Assembly: GCF_001598415.1 (NCBI RefSeq)
Contig: NZ_BCYX01000015.1
Coordinates: 50,852 to 114,851, forward strand
DNA: 64,000 bases
Reading direction: 5' to 3'
DNA from: Sphingomonas mali NBRC 15500
Lineage (GTDB): Bacteria > Pseudomonadota > Alphaproteobacteria > Sphingomonadales > Sphingomonadaceae
How positions within the stretch are numbered: the first letter of the stretch is position 1; every line of letters begins with the position of its first letter. The notes below the pieces were generated by a model, which made no database searches, was not told the origin of the DNA, and saw only the letters and a list, made by a program, of their open reading frames with translations. Below are positions 1 through 8,708 of the stretch, in pieces. The position numbers and the translations under genes are program-made.

Positions 1-28
1 CAAAACGGCCATCGCTTACTGTGGCGGA

Positions 29-727
29 ATGACCGACATCCGCAACATCGTGATCCTGACCGGCGCGGGCATCTCCGCCGAAAGCGGCATCGCGACGTTT
101 CGTGGGCCGGGCGGGTTGTGGGAAGGGCATCGCGTCGAGGATGTGTGTACGCCGCAGGCGCTGGCGCGCGATCCCGAATTGGTGCACCGATTTTACGACC
201 TCCGGCGCGCGGCGCTGGCTGGGGTCGAGCCCAACGAGGCGCATCGAGCGCTGGCTAGGCTCGACGCCGAATGGCCGGGCGAGTTGCTGATCGTCACGCA
301 GAATGTCGACGATTTGCATGAGCGCGCGGGCGCGAAGCGATTGCTCCATATGCATGGAGAGTTGAAGTCGGCGCTGTGCGCGGCGTGCGAGCACCGGCAG
401 GCGTGGGACGGCGACATGCCACCGGGGACGATCTGCGCTTCGTGCGGGTCGGCGGCGGTTCGGCCCGACATCGTCTTTTTCGGCGAGATGCCGTACGCGA
501 TGGACGTGATCGAGCGGGCCATTTCGCGGGCCGATCTGTTCGTGTCGATCGGGACGTCGGGTGCGGTCTATCCGGCGGCAGGGTTCGTCCAGACGGCCAA
601 ATATCATGGGGCGCGGACGCTGGAGCTCAACCTCGATCGGTCGGAGGGGAGCGGGTGGTTTCACGAGAGCCGGTTGGGGCCGGCGGGGGCGCTGGTGCCG
701 GAGTGGGTGGGTCAGATGCTCGCCTGA
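29..727 (+). CDS. cobB: NAD-dependent protein deacylase (sirtuin)
   Basis: This 232-residue protein is a class III (Sir2-type) deacylase that removes acyl groups from lysines using NAD+ in the cytoplasm. The NAD-binding motif GAGISAESGI is near residue 12, TQNVDDLHERAG is near residue 90, and the catalytic histidine is in HMHGEL. A four-cysteine zinc site is formed by CAAC and CASC. VRPDIVFFGE follows the zinc site, as in bacterial CobB. The length is normal for the family. The ATG at 29 is preceded by GGCGGA. The gene stands alone; a palindromic repeat separates it from the convergent era gene. Family assignment is firm; the target proteins and acyl preference cannot be read from the sequence. 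Confidence 0.95.
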   Translation: MTDIRNIVILTGAGISAESGIATFRGPGGLWEGHRVEDVCTPQALARDPELVHRFYDLRRAALAGVEPNEAHRALARLDAEWPGELLIVTQNVDDLHERAGAKRLLHMHGELKSALCAACEHRQAWDGDMPPGTICASCGSAAVRPDIVFFGEMPYAMDVIERAISRADLFVSIGTSGAVYPAAGFVQTAKYHGARTLELNLDRSEGSGWFHESRLGPAGALVPEWVGQMLA

Positions 728-730
728 CCC

Positions 731-812
731 ACTCCGTCATCCCAGCGCAAGCTGGGATCTCAAGCAGCATCGCGTACCCGCTGGAGACCCCAGCTTTCGC
801 TGGGGTGACGGG
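731..812. repeat. REP-like double palindrome
   Basis: Two hairpins lie back to back between the convergent sirtuin and era genes: CCCAGC-GCAA-GCTGGG at 741-756 and CCCCAGC-TTTC-GCTGGGG at 788-805. The outer ends (CCGTCATCC and GGGGTGACGG) are also roughly inverted. This is the typical form of an intergenic REP element. It may terminate transcription from either side, although no T-tract follows either hairpin. Confidence 0.75.
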
Positions 813-856
813 AGGGTACGCTGCGGCGACAGAAGTATGCCGGAGTGACCGGAGGA

Positions 857-1750
857 TCAGTCGACCCAATCCAGCCCGATGTCGCGATAGACCTCGCGGT
901 CCTCGTCCCAGCCCGGCTTCACCTTAACGTGCAGGTACAGATGCACCGGGCGGTCGAGCAATTCGTTCAATTGCGCCCGCGCCCGCGCCCCGATCTCCTT
1001 GATCCGGCTACCGCCCTTGCCCAGCACGATCGCGCGCTGCGTTGGGCGTTCGACCAGGATCTGCTGGCGGATCTCGACCGATCCGTCCTCGCGCTCGGTG
1101 AAGGCCTCGGTCTCGACCGCGCTGGCATAGGGCAATTCGGCGTGGAGCTGGAGATAGAGTTGCTCGCGCGTCACCTCGGCCGCCAGCGCGCGTTCGGTCG
1201 CGTCGCTGACCTGGTCCTCGGGGAAATGCCACGGCCCCTCGGGCATGGCATAGCTCAACGCCTTTTTGAGCTCGGCCAGCCCGTCGCCGGTCGACGCCGA
1301 CACGAAGAACGTCTCGTCAAAATGCGCCGCCGCGTTCAGCTTTTCGGCATGGACCAGCAGCCGCGCCTTGTCGGCGATATCGACCTTGTTGAGGATCAGG
1401 AATTTGCGTTCGGGGCGGCCGGCGATGCTCTCGACGATCGGCATCACCTTGGGGCCGAGCCCGCCCTTGGCATCGACCACCAAAGCGGTCACGTCGGCGC
1501 CTTCCGTCCCGCCCCAGGCCGCGGCGACCATCGCACGGTCGAACCGGCGCTGCGGTTCGAAGATGCCCGGCGTGTCGACCAGCAGAATCTGCGTCTCGCC
1601 CTCGATCGCGACGCCGAGCAGCCGCGTCCGCGTGGTCTGCGCCTTGGGGCTAACGATCGCGACCTTCTGCCCGACCAGCGCATTGACCAGGGTCGACTTG
1701 CCCGCATTGGGCGCGCCGAGCACGGCGACGAGACCGCAATGCTGCGTCAT
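857..1750 (-). CDS. era: GTPase Era, ribosome assembly factor
   Basis: This 297-residue protein is the Era GTPase, which binds 16S rRNA and helps mature the 30S subunit. The P-loop is GAPNAGKS near residue 10, the G3 motif is DTPG, and the G4 motif is NKVD. A C-terminal KH domain carries VLGKGGSRIKEIG. The frame stays open further upstream, but the ATG at 1750 puts the P-loop at the normal distance from the N-terminus. It also overlaps the rnc stop codon as ATGA, so the two genes are translationally coupled. The order lepB-rnc-era is common in Proteobacteria and suggests one transcript. Confidence 0.96.
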   Translation of the reverse strand: MTQHCGLVAVLGAPNAGKSTLVNALVGQKVAIVSPKAQTTRTRLLGVAIEGETQILLVDTPGIFEPQRRFDRAMVAAAWGGTEGADVTALVVDAKGGLGPKVMPIVESIAGRPERKFLILNKVDIADKARLLVHAEKLNAAAHFDETFFVSASTGDGLAELKKALSYAMPEGPWHFPEDQVSDATERALAAEVTREQLYLQLHAELPYASAVETEAFTEREDGSVEIRQQILVERPTQRAIVLGKGGSRIKEIGARARAQLNELLDRPVHLYLHVKVKPGWDEDREVYRDIGLDWVD

Positions 1751-2418
1751 GGTTGCACCTGCGCGAGCAGCACGCGAGCGGCAGCAGTTTCCGCTTCCTG
1801 CTTGCTCGATCCTTCCGCCTCCGCGCTGGCGTAGCTGCCGAGCGATACGCGCACGGTGAAGCGCGGCGCGTGCTGCGGCCCCGATCGCGTCACCACCTCG
1901 TACACCGGGGACTTGCGGTTGTGCGCGGCGGCCCATTCCTGGAGCGCCGATTTGGGGTGTTGCGGCGCACGAGCATCGGCATGGACACGATCGGCCCAGC
2001 GCGCGCGGACGAAGTCGCGCGCCGGCGCGAACCCGCCATCGAGATAGAGCGCGCCGATCAGCGCCTCCATCACGTCGCCCAGCACATTGTCGCTGTCGGC
2101 GGCGCCATCGTCCCGCGCCTGCTTCCCCAGTCCGAGGAAAGGCCGCACCCCGATCTCGCGGGCGATATCGGCGCAGACCGGGCCGGTGACGAGCGCGTTG
2201 AGGCGTTTCGACAGGCTACCTTCGGGTTCGTCGGGGAACAATTCGTACAGCCATTCGGCCATGGCGAGCCCGAGCACGCGGTCGCCGAGAAATTCGAGCC
2301 GCTCGTAATTCGCGCTCGCCTGGCTGCCATGCGTCAAGGCGCGCTCGAACCGCGCAAGGTCGCCGGGCGCACGTCCAAAGGTCGCGACGATCCAGCCGGC
2401 AAGTTCCTTGGTCGTCAC
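1747..2418 (-). CDS. rnc: Ribonuclease III
   Basis: RNase III cleaves double-stranded RNA, including the rRNA precursor. The catalytic signature ERLEFLGDRVL lies near residue 40. A second acidic cluster, DVMEALIGALYLDGG, lies near residue 115. The C-terminal double-stranded RNA-binding domain starts at about PKSALQEWA and ends with KQEAETAAARVLL. I chose the GTG at 2418 (protein starting VTTKELAGW, 223 residues) because it gives the usual family length and has GGGGAA upstream. Longer frames would overlap the end of lepB. It follows lepB by about 30 bases and overlaps era. Confidence 0.94.
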   Translation of the reverse strand: MTTKELAGWIVATFGRAPGDLARFERALTHGSQASANYERLEFLGDRVLGLAMAEWLYELFPDEPEGSLSKRLNALVTGPVCADIAREIGVRPFLGLGKQARDDGAADSDNVLGDVMEALIGALYLDGGFAPARDFVRARWADRVHADARAPQHPKSALQEWAAAHNRKSPVYEVVTRSGPQHAPRFTVRVSLGSYASAEAEGSSKQEAETAAARVLLAQVQP

Positions 2419-2447
2419 CTGGCTATTCCCCGATCGAGGGGCAGTGG

Positions 2448-3338
2448 TCAAAAGCCCTGTCCCAGTCGGCTCCAGCGCGCCGCGGTGAACCATGTCCAGG
2501 GCAGCAGCCATTGCGCGTTACCGTCGGTCGACCAGAAGGTGACGACGGCCTTGCCTTCCAGATTCTCCAGCGGGACCATGCCGATCGCGCCATTCTCCTG
2601 CGCCGGGAAGCGGCTGTCGCCCGAATCGTCGCGATTGTCGCCCATCATGAACACGTGGCCGGCGGGAACCGTATAGACATCGGTATCGTCGCGGTCGGGG
2701 AATTCGCCGCGGTCGAGCACAGTGTAGCTGACCCCGTTGGGCAATGTTTCCTTGAATTGCATGTAGCGGCAGATCGGCTTGCCCGCGCTGTCGGTCGCCT
2801 GGAATTCTGCGGGGCATTCCTTGCCGGCGGGATAATTGGGAGTCAGCGGGATAGTGAAGTCCGCGACGCGCACCTTGGGCACCGCGACGCCGTTCAGGAT
2901 CAATTGGCCGTGGCGCATCTGGATCGTGTCGCCGGGCAGGCCGATGACGCGCTTGATGTAATCCTGGTCATTGCCCGGCGGCGCCTTGAACACCACGACG
3001 TCACCCGGCGTCGGGTTGCGGCCGAAGATCCGCCCCGGGATCAGCGGCACGCTGAACGGCAGCGAATGCTTAGAAAAGCCGTAATTCCATTTCGAGATAA
3101 ACAGATAGTCGCCGACATAGAGCCGCGGCAGCATCGATTGCGACGGGATCGAGAAAGGCGAGAACAGGAAGCTGCGGAAGATCACCACGACCACGACCAG
3201 CTTGATGATGAAGCTGAACGTGTCCTTCCAATCCTCTTCCTTCTTGGGTTTCTTCGCGGCGGGCGCAGGCGTGCCGGTGGGCGCCACAATGGGATCGGGC
3301 GCGGCGTCGGACGGGGTCGCCTGAGGTGTATCGGTCAT
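2448..3338 (-). CDS. lepB: Signal peptidase I
   Basis: Type I signal peptidase (296 residues) removes signal peptides from exported proteins at the inner membrane. A proline/alanine-rich N-terminus is followed by one membrane segment (FIIKLVVVVVIFRSFLF, near residue 45). The serine box FSIPSQSMLP comes next, then the lysine box DYIKRVIGLPGD, and finally the box E region GDNRDDSGDSRF. The ATG at 3338 gives the usual arrangement. The open frame continues far upstream through the opposite strand of pgi, but that part has no family similarity and is a high-GC artefact. It is the first gene of the lepB-rnc-era group and divergent from pgi. Confidence 0.96.
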   Translation of the reverse strand: MTDTPQATPSDAAPDPIVAPTGTPAPAAKKPKKEEDWKDTFSFIIKLVVVVVIFRSFLFSPFSIPSQSMLPRLYVGDYLFISKWNYGFSKHSLPFSVPLIPGRIFGRNPTPGDVVVFKAPPGNDQDYIKRVIGLPGDTIQMRHGQLILNGVAVPKVRVADFTIPLTPNYPAGKECPAEFQATDSAGKPICRYMQFKETLPNGVSYTVLDRGEFPDRDDTDVYTVPAGHVFMMGDNRDDSGDSRFPAQENGAIGMVPLENLEGKAVVTFWSTDGNAQWLLPWTWFTAARWSRLGQGF

Positions 3339-3458
3339 GGCGCGCGGTTTGCGCATCCGCGTTGCGCGCGTCAAGCTTAGCTCGGGGCAGGCGTGGTTCC
3401 TTGAACGGGACGGCCGGAACGCCCATTGAGACCCCCGAGTCGAATAAGGAACCCAAAT

Positions 3459-4949
3459 ATGGCCGATTGGAGCGAGATCGAGGCGCTGAAGCGCATCCCC
3501 CTGACCAAGCTGTTCGCCGACGATCCGGAGCGGCTGGGCAAATATTCGGCCGACGTTTGCGGCATCCATTTCGATTGGTCGAAAACGCATCTGACCGACG
3601 AGGCGATCAAGGCGTTCGAGAAACTGGCCAAGGCAAGCGACCTGGCCGGCAAGCGCGAAGCCCTGTTCACCGGCCAGGTGATCAACGTCACCGAGAACCG
3701 CGCCGTCACCCATACCGCCGAACGCGGCGAAGGCGCTAAGGACGACGTCGCCAGCGCACAGGCGCTCCACGCCCGGATGCGCGCGCTGATCGACGCGATC
3801 GAGGCCGAGGCGCTGGGCCCGATCCGCAATATCCTCCATGTCGGGATCGGCGGATCGGCGCTCGGTCCCGATCTGCTGGTCGATGCGCTGGGGCGCGATT
3901 CCAACCGCTATGACGTGGCGATCGTCTCCAATGTCGATGGGCTGGCACTTGAGGAAGCGTTCAAGCGGTTCGATCCGAGTGCGACCGTTCTGGCGATCGC
4001 GTCCAAGACCTTCACCACCACCGAGACGATGCTCAATGCCGAAAGCGTCGTCGAGTGGATGCAGGCGGGCGGGGTCGAGGACCCCTATGGCCGCGTCGTC
4101 GCGCTGACCGCCGATCCGGACAAGGCGATCGAATGGGGAGTCGACGAGACGCGGGTGCTGCCGTTCGCCGACACCGTCGGTGGGCGCTATTCGCTCTGGT
4201 CGTCGATCGGTTTTCCCGCCGCGATGGCGCTCGGCTGGGACGCTTTCTCCGAATTGCTCGAGGGCGCGGCCGAGATGGACCGGCATTTCCGGCTGTCGGC
4301 GCTGCACGAAAATGTCCCCGCGCTCGCCGCCTTCACCGACCTGCTCTACACCCAGGCGTTCGGCTGCGAGACGCGCGGCGTGTTCTGCTACGACGAGCGG
4401 CTGCGGTTGCTGCCCTCCTACCTCCAGCAGCTCGAGATGGAATCGAACGGCAAGGGCGTAACGATCGAAGGCAAACCCGTCGGCCGTCCGACCGCGCCGA
4501 TCACCTGGGGTGGTGTCGGCACCGACCAACAGCATGCCGTGTTCCAGCTGCTCCATCAGGGCACGCATCTCGTCCCGCTCGAATTCATCGGCGTGATCGA
4601 GCAGGCCGACACGCTGAGCGAGGACCACCACAAGACCCTGCTCAACAGCATGTTCGCGCAAGGCGCTGCGCTGATGAAGGGCAAGGAGAATCCCGACGAC
4701 CTCGCTCGCGCCTATCCAGGCGACCGGCCATCGACCACCTTGCTGCTCGACGAGCTCGACGCGCGGACCCTGGGCGCGCTGATCGCCTATCACGAGCATC
4801 GCGTATTCGTGTCGGGCGTGCTGCTCGGGATCAACTCGTTCGACCAGTTCGGGGTCGAATTGGGCAAGGAAATGGCCAAGGCGGCGGCCAAGGGCGGCGG
4901 CGACTTCGACGCCTCGACCCAGGATTTGATCAAGCGGGCGTTTGGCTGA
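3459..4949 (+). CDS. pgi: Glucose-6-phosphate isomerase
   Basis: Pgi interconverts glucose-6-phosphate and fructose-6-phosphate in the cytoplasm. The 496-residue protein carries GIGGSALGP (phosphate-binding region, near residue 130), DQQHAVFQLLHQGTH and the C-terminal active-site region NSFDQFGVELGKEMA. The start chosen is ATG 3459 (MADWSEIEAL), which has AAGGA nine bases upstream. Earlier in-frame codons give a tail with no family similarity. Sphingomonads usually lack phosphofructokinase and use the Entner-Doudoroff route, so Pgi here probably works in gluconeogenesis and fructose-6-phosphate supply; that is established knowledge applied by inference. Confidence 0.96.
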   Translation: MADWSEIEALKRIPLTKLFADDPERLGKYSADVCGIHFDWSKTHLTDEAIKAFEKLAKASDLAGKREALFTGQVINVTENRAVTHTAERGEGAKDDVASAQALHARMRALIDAIEAEALGPIRNILHVGIGGSALGPDLLVDALGRDSNRYDVAIVSNVDGLALEEAFKRFDPSATVLAIASKTFTTTETMLNAESVVEWMQAGGVEDPYGRVVALTADPDKAIEWGVDETRVLPFADTVGGRYSLWSSIGFPAAMALGWDAFSELLEGAAEMDRHFRLSALHENVPALAAFTDLLYTQAFGCETRGVFCYDERLRLLPSYLQQLEMESNGKGVTIEGKPVGRPTAPITWGGVGTDQQHAVFQLLHQGTHLVPLEFIGVIEQADTLSEDHHKTLLNSMFAQGAALMKGKENPDDLARAYPGDRPSTTLLLDELDARTLGALIAYHEHRVFVSGVLLGINSFDQFGVELGKEMAKAAAKGGGDFDASTQDLIKRAFG

Positions 4950-4957
4950 CCCCTTTC

Positions 4958-5025
4958 CCCGTTCGTGCTGAGCCTGTCGAAGCACGGTTTGGACACACGC
5001 CCTTCGACAAGCTCAGGGCGAACGG
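4958..5025. repeat. Inverted intergenic repeat upstream of gor
   Basis: The arms CCGTTCG...GAGCCTGTCGAAG and CTTCGACAAGCTC...CGAACGG face each other across a short spacer. The element fills the pgi-gor gap and ends about 10 bases before the gor start, so it would lie in the gor leader of any transcript coming from pgi. It resembles a repeat I associate with sphingomonad genomes. Confidence 0.75.
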
Positions 5026-5034
5026 AGTTTTGGA

Positions 5035-6384
5035 ATGGCTGAATACGACTACGACCTGTTCGTCATCGGCATCGGATCGGGCGGCACGCGTGCGGCGCGG
5101 GTGGCGGCGGCGCATGGCGCTCGCGTGGCGGCGGCGGAGGAATATCGCGTCGGCGGCACCTGCGTGATTCGCGGCTGCGTGCCCAAGAAATTGCTCGTCT
5201 ATGGCGCGCATTTCGCCGAGGATTTGATGGACGCGCGGCGCTTCGGCTGGGATGTCCCCGCCGACTGCAAGTTCGACTGGAAGACGCTGACCGGCAATGT
5301 GTTCGAGGAAGTCGACCGCATCAGCAAGGCGTACAACACCACACTCGACAGCCATAAGGTCGAGGTCATCAACGAGCGCGCCGAGCTGACCGGCCCCAAT
5401 AATATCCGCCTGGCGTCGGGGCGCGAGGTCACGTCGAAATACATCCTGATCGCGACCGGCGCGCGGCCGCACGTCCCAACCTGTCCGGGCCACGAATATG
5501 GCATCACCTCGAACGAGGCGTTTCATCTCGAGAGCGTGCCCAAGCGCATCCTGATCGCGGGCGCCGGCTATATCGCCAACGAATTCGCCGGCATCTTCCA
5601 CGAATTCGGCGCCAAGGTGACCTTGATCAACCGCAGCGACCAGATTCTGCGCGGCTATGACGAGCAGATCCGCGACCGCCTGCTCCAGATCAGCATGATG
5701 AAGGGGATCGATTTCCGCTTCAACGCCAAGTTCGAAGGGATCGAGAAGCAGGCCGACGGCAGCCTCAAGGTCTCGATGTCGAACCACGCGCCGATCGAGG
5801 TCGATTGCGTGATGTTCGCGACCGGCCGCGTGCCCAATACGGAGAATCTCGGCCTCGACGCGGCAGGAGTCGAGCTCAATGAAAAAGGTGCGATCAGGGT
5901 CGACGAGGACAATCGCTCGAGCGTGCCGAGCATCTATGCGGTCGGCGACGTCACCGACCGCATCCAGCTGACCCCGGTCGCGATCCGCGAAGGCCAGGCG
6001 TTCGCCGACACCGTGTTCGGCAACAAGCCGACGCGAGTCGACTATCACTGCGTCCCCGCCGCGGTGTTCAGCCATCCCCAGATGGCGGGCGTCGGGCTGA
6101 CCGAGAGCCAGGCCAAGATCAAATACGGATCGGTCAAAGTCTATGTCAGCGACTTCCGCCCGATGAAGAACGTCCTGGCCGGCCGCAACGAGCGCGCGTT
6201 GTACAAGATGATCTGCGACAGCGAGACCAACAAGATCCTGGGCATCCACATGATCGGGCCGGAGGCGGCGGAGATACTGCAGGCGGCAGCGGTCGCGGTG
6301 AAGGCCGGCCTGACCAAGGACGCGTTCGACCAGACGGTGGCGTTGCACCCGACGATGGCGGAGGAATTGGTGCTGATGAAGTAG
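5035..6384 (+). CDS. gor: Glutathione-disulfide reductase
   Basis: This 449-residue flavoprotein reduces oxidised glutathione with NADPH. The N-terminal FAD motif GIGSGGTRAARVAA is followed by the redox motif GGTCVIRGCVPKK, with active-site cysteines at 43 and 48. The second nucleotide-binding fold has GAGYIANEFAG, a FAD-binding ATGRVPNT and YAVGDVTDR. The C-terminal interface motif HPTMAEELV carries the catalytic histidine that acts on the partner subunit. The RBS is weak (TTTTGGA), and the leader contains the palindromic repeat at 4958-5025. This is a full-length member of the alphaproteobacterial Gor family. Confidence 0.96.
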   Translation: MAEYDYDLFVIGIGSGGTRAARVAAAHGARVAAAEEYRVGGTCVIRGCVPKKLLVYGAHFAEDLMDARRFGWDVPADCKFDWKTLTGNVFEEVDRISKAYNTTLDSHKVEVINERAELTGPNNIRLASGREVTSKYILIATGARPHVPTCPGHEYGITSNEAFHLESVPKRILIAGAGYIANEFAGIFHEFGAKVTLINRSDQILRGYDEQIRDRLLQISMMKGIDFRFNAKFEGIEKQADGSLKVSMSNHAPIEVDCVMFATGRVPNTENLGLDAAGVELNEKGAIRVDEDNRSSVPSIYAVGDVTDRIQLTPVAIREGQAFADTVFGNKPTRVDYHCVPAAVFSHPQMAGVGLTESQAKIKYGSVKVYVSDFRPMKNVLAGRNERALYKMICDSETNKILGIHMIGPEAAEILQAAAVAVKAGLTKDAFDQTVALHPTMAEELVLMK

Positions 6385-6395
6385 CGGGCGGACGG

Positions 6396-6422
6396 CCCGG
6401 ATTTGCCCGCGGCAAATCCGGG
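6396..6422. repeat. Perfect 12-bp-stem hairpin after gor
   Basis: CCCGGATTTGCC and GGCAAATCCGGG pair perfectly around a CGC loop, 12 bases after the gor stop codon. No T-tract follows, so it is not a textbook intrinsic terminator. It is followed by GC-rich GCCGGC and GTCCGACG motifs that recur after a similar palindrome at 62196-62221, suggesting a repeat family placed at gene ends. Confidence 0.75.
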
Positions 6423-6561
6423 ACTCGTCACGGCGGGCGGCGGGCCGGCACAGCCGGCACGTCCGACGACGTGACCGCCAAGCCGAACGTTTTCCTGCTC
6501 CCCCGGAAGGAGGAACGGTGGCCTCCTAGCCACGGCTGGCCCGCTCGTTACAACAGGCGAT

Positions 6562-7809
6562 GTGAACCGCATCGCTCTTATCGCTATCGTTGCCGCGGCT
6601 ATGACCGCCCCCTGCGCAACGATGCTGCGCGCCCAGCAGGTCGCGCCTCCAACGATCATCCAGACCGCCAGTAAGCGGGTCGGCACGGGCGACTATCTCG
6701 AGACGATCGACGCCCTGAAATCGGCCGCCTATGCGCCCGATGGTACGACACGCGATCTCATGGCCGAGAAACTGTGGCTGCAGTTCAGCCCCTTCATGAC
6801 GAATGAACTCGCACCCGCCAAAGCCGACCCGGCCGATGCCGATTACATTCTTGGGCGCGGATGGGCCGCCAGAATTGCGGCCGCGACGCCGCGCGACGCT
6901 ATCGCCGAGATCGTGCGCCGAGCCGCGACGTCGCAAATCGTCATCCTCAACGAAACGCACGCCGCCCCGCGTGATCGCGCCTTCGGTTTGGAGGTTGCGC
7001 GCGCGCTTCGGCCGCTCGGCTTCTCGATTCTGGCGTTCGAAACGCTTCGGAATGACGTGCCGACGGGCGATCCGGGCTCGGCAACCGCACAACTTGAACG
7101 CGACAGATACGTCCGCTTCAACACCGGCGGCTATACGCCCGACCCGGTCTTTGCCGGTTTCCTGCGCGAATCACTGGCGCTGGGCTATGAGCCAGTCGCT
7201 TACGAAGCCACGACCAAGCAATTGACGCCGGGCGGCGGCATCGCTGAGCGCGACCAGGCGCAGGCGGACAATCTGGTCGCCGCGATCTTCGCCAGGCAGC
7301 CCAAGGCCAAGGTGCTTATCTATGTCGGCGTCAGCCATGTCGCCGAACGCCCGCTGGGCAAGACTGAGTGGATGGCATCGAGGCTGAAACGGATGACCGG
7401 CATCGACCCGCTGACGATCGACCAGGCGACGATCGACGATCTGTCGCCCGGCACGCGTGGCGCGTACGATATGGCGTCGGCGCGGATCGGCGACCGTTCC
7501 GCGATCTTCTTCGTCGGGCGGCGGCCGCTGGTGCTGGGGCCATATGCCGGCGCAGTCGACCTGCAGGTCGTACACCCGCGGCGCTCCTACCGCTTCGGCC
7601 GGCCGGCTTGGCTGGCAGCCCTTGGCGGCAAGCCGATAGCGATCCCCAGGGAATTGTTGCCGTCCAAGGGACGCCGGCTGATCCAGGTCTTCGACGCCGG
7701 CGCTGCGGCCGATGCGGTGCCCCTGGATCAAGTTCTGGTCGAGGCCGGCGGCCCCGTACCGATGCTGATGCCACCGCCCGGGCCCGTCCGGTTTCAAACG
7801 CAACCCTAG
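6562..7809 (+). CDS. Secreted ChaN/TIKI-like protein of unknown function
   Basis: A 415-residue protein with a clear signal peptide (cleavage probably after the alanine in MLRA, about residue 24). The core contains ILNETHAAPRDR near residue 133, ILAFETL and YVGVSHVAE. These match the pattern of the ChaN/TIKI/TraB superfamily, in which a GExxH-like element, a second glutamate and a GxxH motif form a metal-binding active site. ChaN binds heme-iron and TIKI proteins are metalloproteases; neither activity is shown here. The start is GTG 6562 with AGGCGA upstream. The last bases are shared with the convergent dioxygenase gene (CTAG at 7806-7809). The superfamily call is moderate. Confidence 0.65.
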   Translation: MNRIALIAIVAAAMTAPCATMLRAQQVAPPTIIQTASKRVGTGDYLETIDALKSAAYAPDGTTRDLMAEKLWLQFSPFMTNELAPAKADPADADYILGRGWAARIAAATPRDAIAEIVRRAATSQIVILNETHAAPRDRAFGLEVARALRPLGFSILAFETLRNDVPTGDPGSATAQLERDRYVRFNTGGYTPDPVFAGFLRESLALGYEPVAYEATTKQLTPGGGIAERDQAQADNLVAAIFARQPKAKVLIYVGVSHVAERPLGKTEWMASRLKRMTGIDPLTIDQATIDDLSPGTRGAYDMASARIGDRSAIFFVGRRPLVLGPYAGAVDLQVVHPRRSYRFGRPAWLAALGGKPIAIPRELLPSKGRRLIQVFDAGAAADAVPLDQVLVEAGGPVPMLMPPPGPVRFQTQP

Positions 7810-8636
7810 TTTAGCGCCACTCCGGAAATCGTGATCCGATGCATCAGCCGTCGATGCCCCTGATAATCGTTCATCGCGCAATGCCAGGTTGAGCGATTGT
7901 CCCAGATCGCGAGCGAGCCCGGCGCCCATTGCAAGCGGCATTGGAACTCCGGCCGCATGCCGACCGAGTAGAGATAGGACAGCAACGGCATGCTCTCCTC
8001 GCGCGTCCAGCCTTCGAAATGCAGCGTGAAGGCGGGATTGACGTAGAGGATCTTGCGGCCCGTCACCGGGTGGCGGATCACCACCGGATGAACCGCGGCG
8101 GCGTGGATCTCATGTCCCTTGAGATCGGCGGCCTGGTCGGTCTTCGCGTAGATGCCGTCATGGCCGTAGATATGGTCGGCCGAATGCACGGCGCGCAGCC
8201 CCTCGAGCGTCGCCTTGAGCCCGTCCGACAGCGAATCATACGCCGCGCCCAGGCTGGCGAACAGCGTATCGCCACCAGTCGGTGGCGTTTCGCGCGCGAG
8301 CAGGATCGAGCCCATTGCCGGCACCTGGTCATAGCTGTGATCGGTATGCCAGCCGCCACCGATATTGGTGGTCTGGGTTTCCGCCTTGCGCACCTCGGCG
8401 ATCTCGGGATGGCCGCCATTCGCCGGGAAGTAATTGTTGATGTCGATCTCGCCCCAGCGCCGCGCGAAGGCGATGTGATCCTCGGGGCTGAGCTCCTGGT
8501 CGCGGACGAACAGCACGCCGCGTTCGGCGACCGCGGCCTTGAGCGCGTCGATGCCGCTGTCGTCGAGGTTCCGCAGGTCGATGCCGCTGGCTTCGGCGCC
8601 GCAATGATCGGCGATCGGGCGAATCTGCATGGTCAT
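7806..8636 (-). CDS. TauD/TfdA-family Fe(II)/2-oxoglutarate dioxygenase
   Basis: This 276-residue cytoplasmic enzyme belongs to the taurine/2,4-D dioxygenase family, which oxidises a substrate with O2 and 2-oxoglutarate. The iron ligands are visible as HTDH (H97, D99) and the distal histidine in STWHCAMNDY (about H252). The 2-oxoglutarate-binding arginine is probably in HRRLMHRITI. The length matches TauD. A strong RBS (GAGAGGAA) precedes the ATG at 8636. It is divergent from a Crp-family regulator and probably controlled by it through the palindrome at 8683-8702. No sulfonate transporter or other sulphur gene is adjacent, so taurine is not supported as the substrate. Confidence 0.88.
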   Translation of the reverse strand: MTMQIRPIADHCGAEASGIDLRNLDDSGIDALKAAVAERGVLFVRDQELSPEDHIAFARRWGEIDINNYFPANGGHPEIAEVRKAETQTTNIGGGWHTDHSYDQVPAMGSILLARETPPTGGDTLFASLGAAYDSLSDGLKATLEGLRAVHSADHIYGHDGIYAKTDQAADLKGHEIHAAAVHPVVIRHPVTGRKILYVNPAFTLHFEGWTREESMPLLSYLYSVGMRPEFQCRLQWAPGSLAIWDNRSTWHCAMNDYQGHRRLMHRITISGVALN

Positions 8637-8682
8637 GATTCCTCTCCTTTGCCGGCGATCTTATCGCGCGGCTTGTACCAGG

Positions 8683-8702
8683 ATTGCTACGATCGTAGCA
8701 AT
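8683..8702. promoter_or_regulatory. Perfect 20-bp palindromic operator
   Basis: ATTGCTACGATCGTAGCAAT is a perfect palindrome between the dioxygenase and the Crp-family gene, ending 6 bases before the regulator ATG. Crp/Fnr dimers bind palindromes of this size. The position suggests autoregulation plus control of the dioxygenase. The half-site TTGCTACGA differs from the Fnr consensus TTGAT. Confidence 0.8.
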
Positions 8703-8708
8703 TGGCAG

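Noticed and set aside
3339..4985. Upstream extension of the lepB frame across the opposite strand of pgi
   Set aside because: The extension shows no family similarity and overlaps a well supported gene; the normal LepB start is at 3338.
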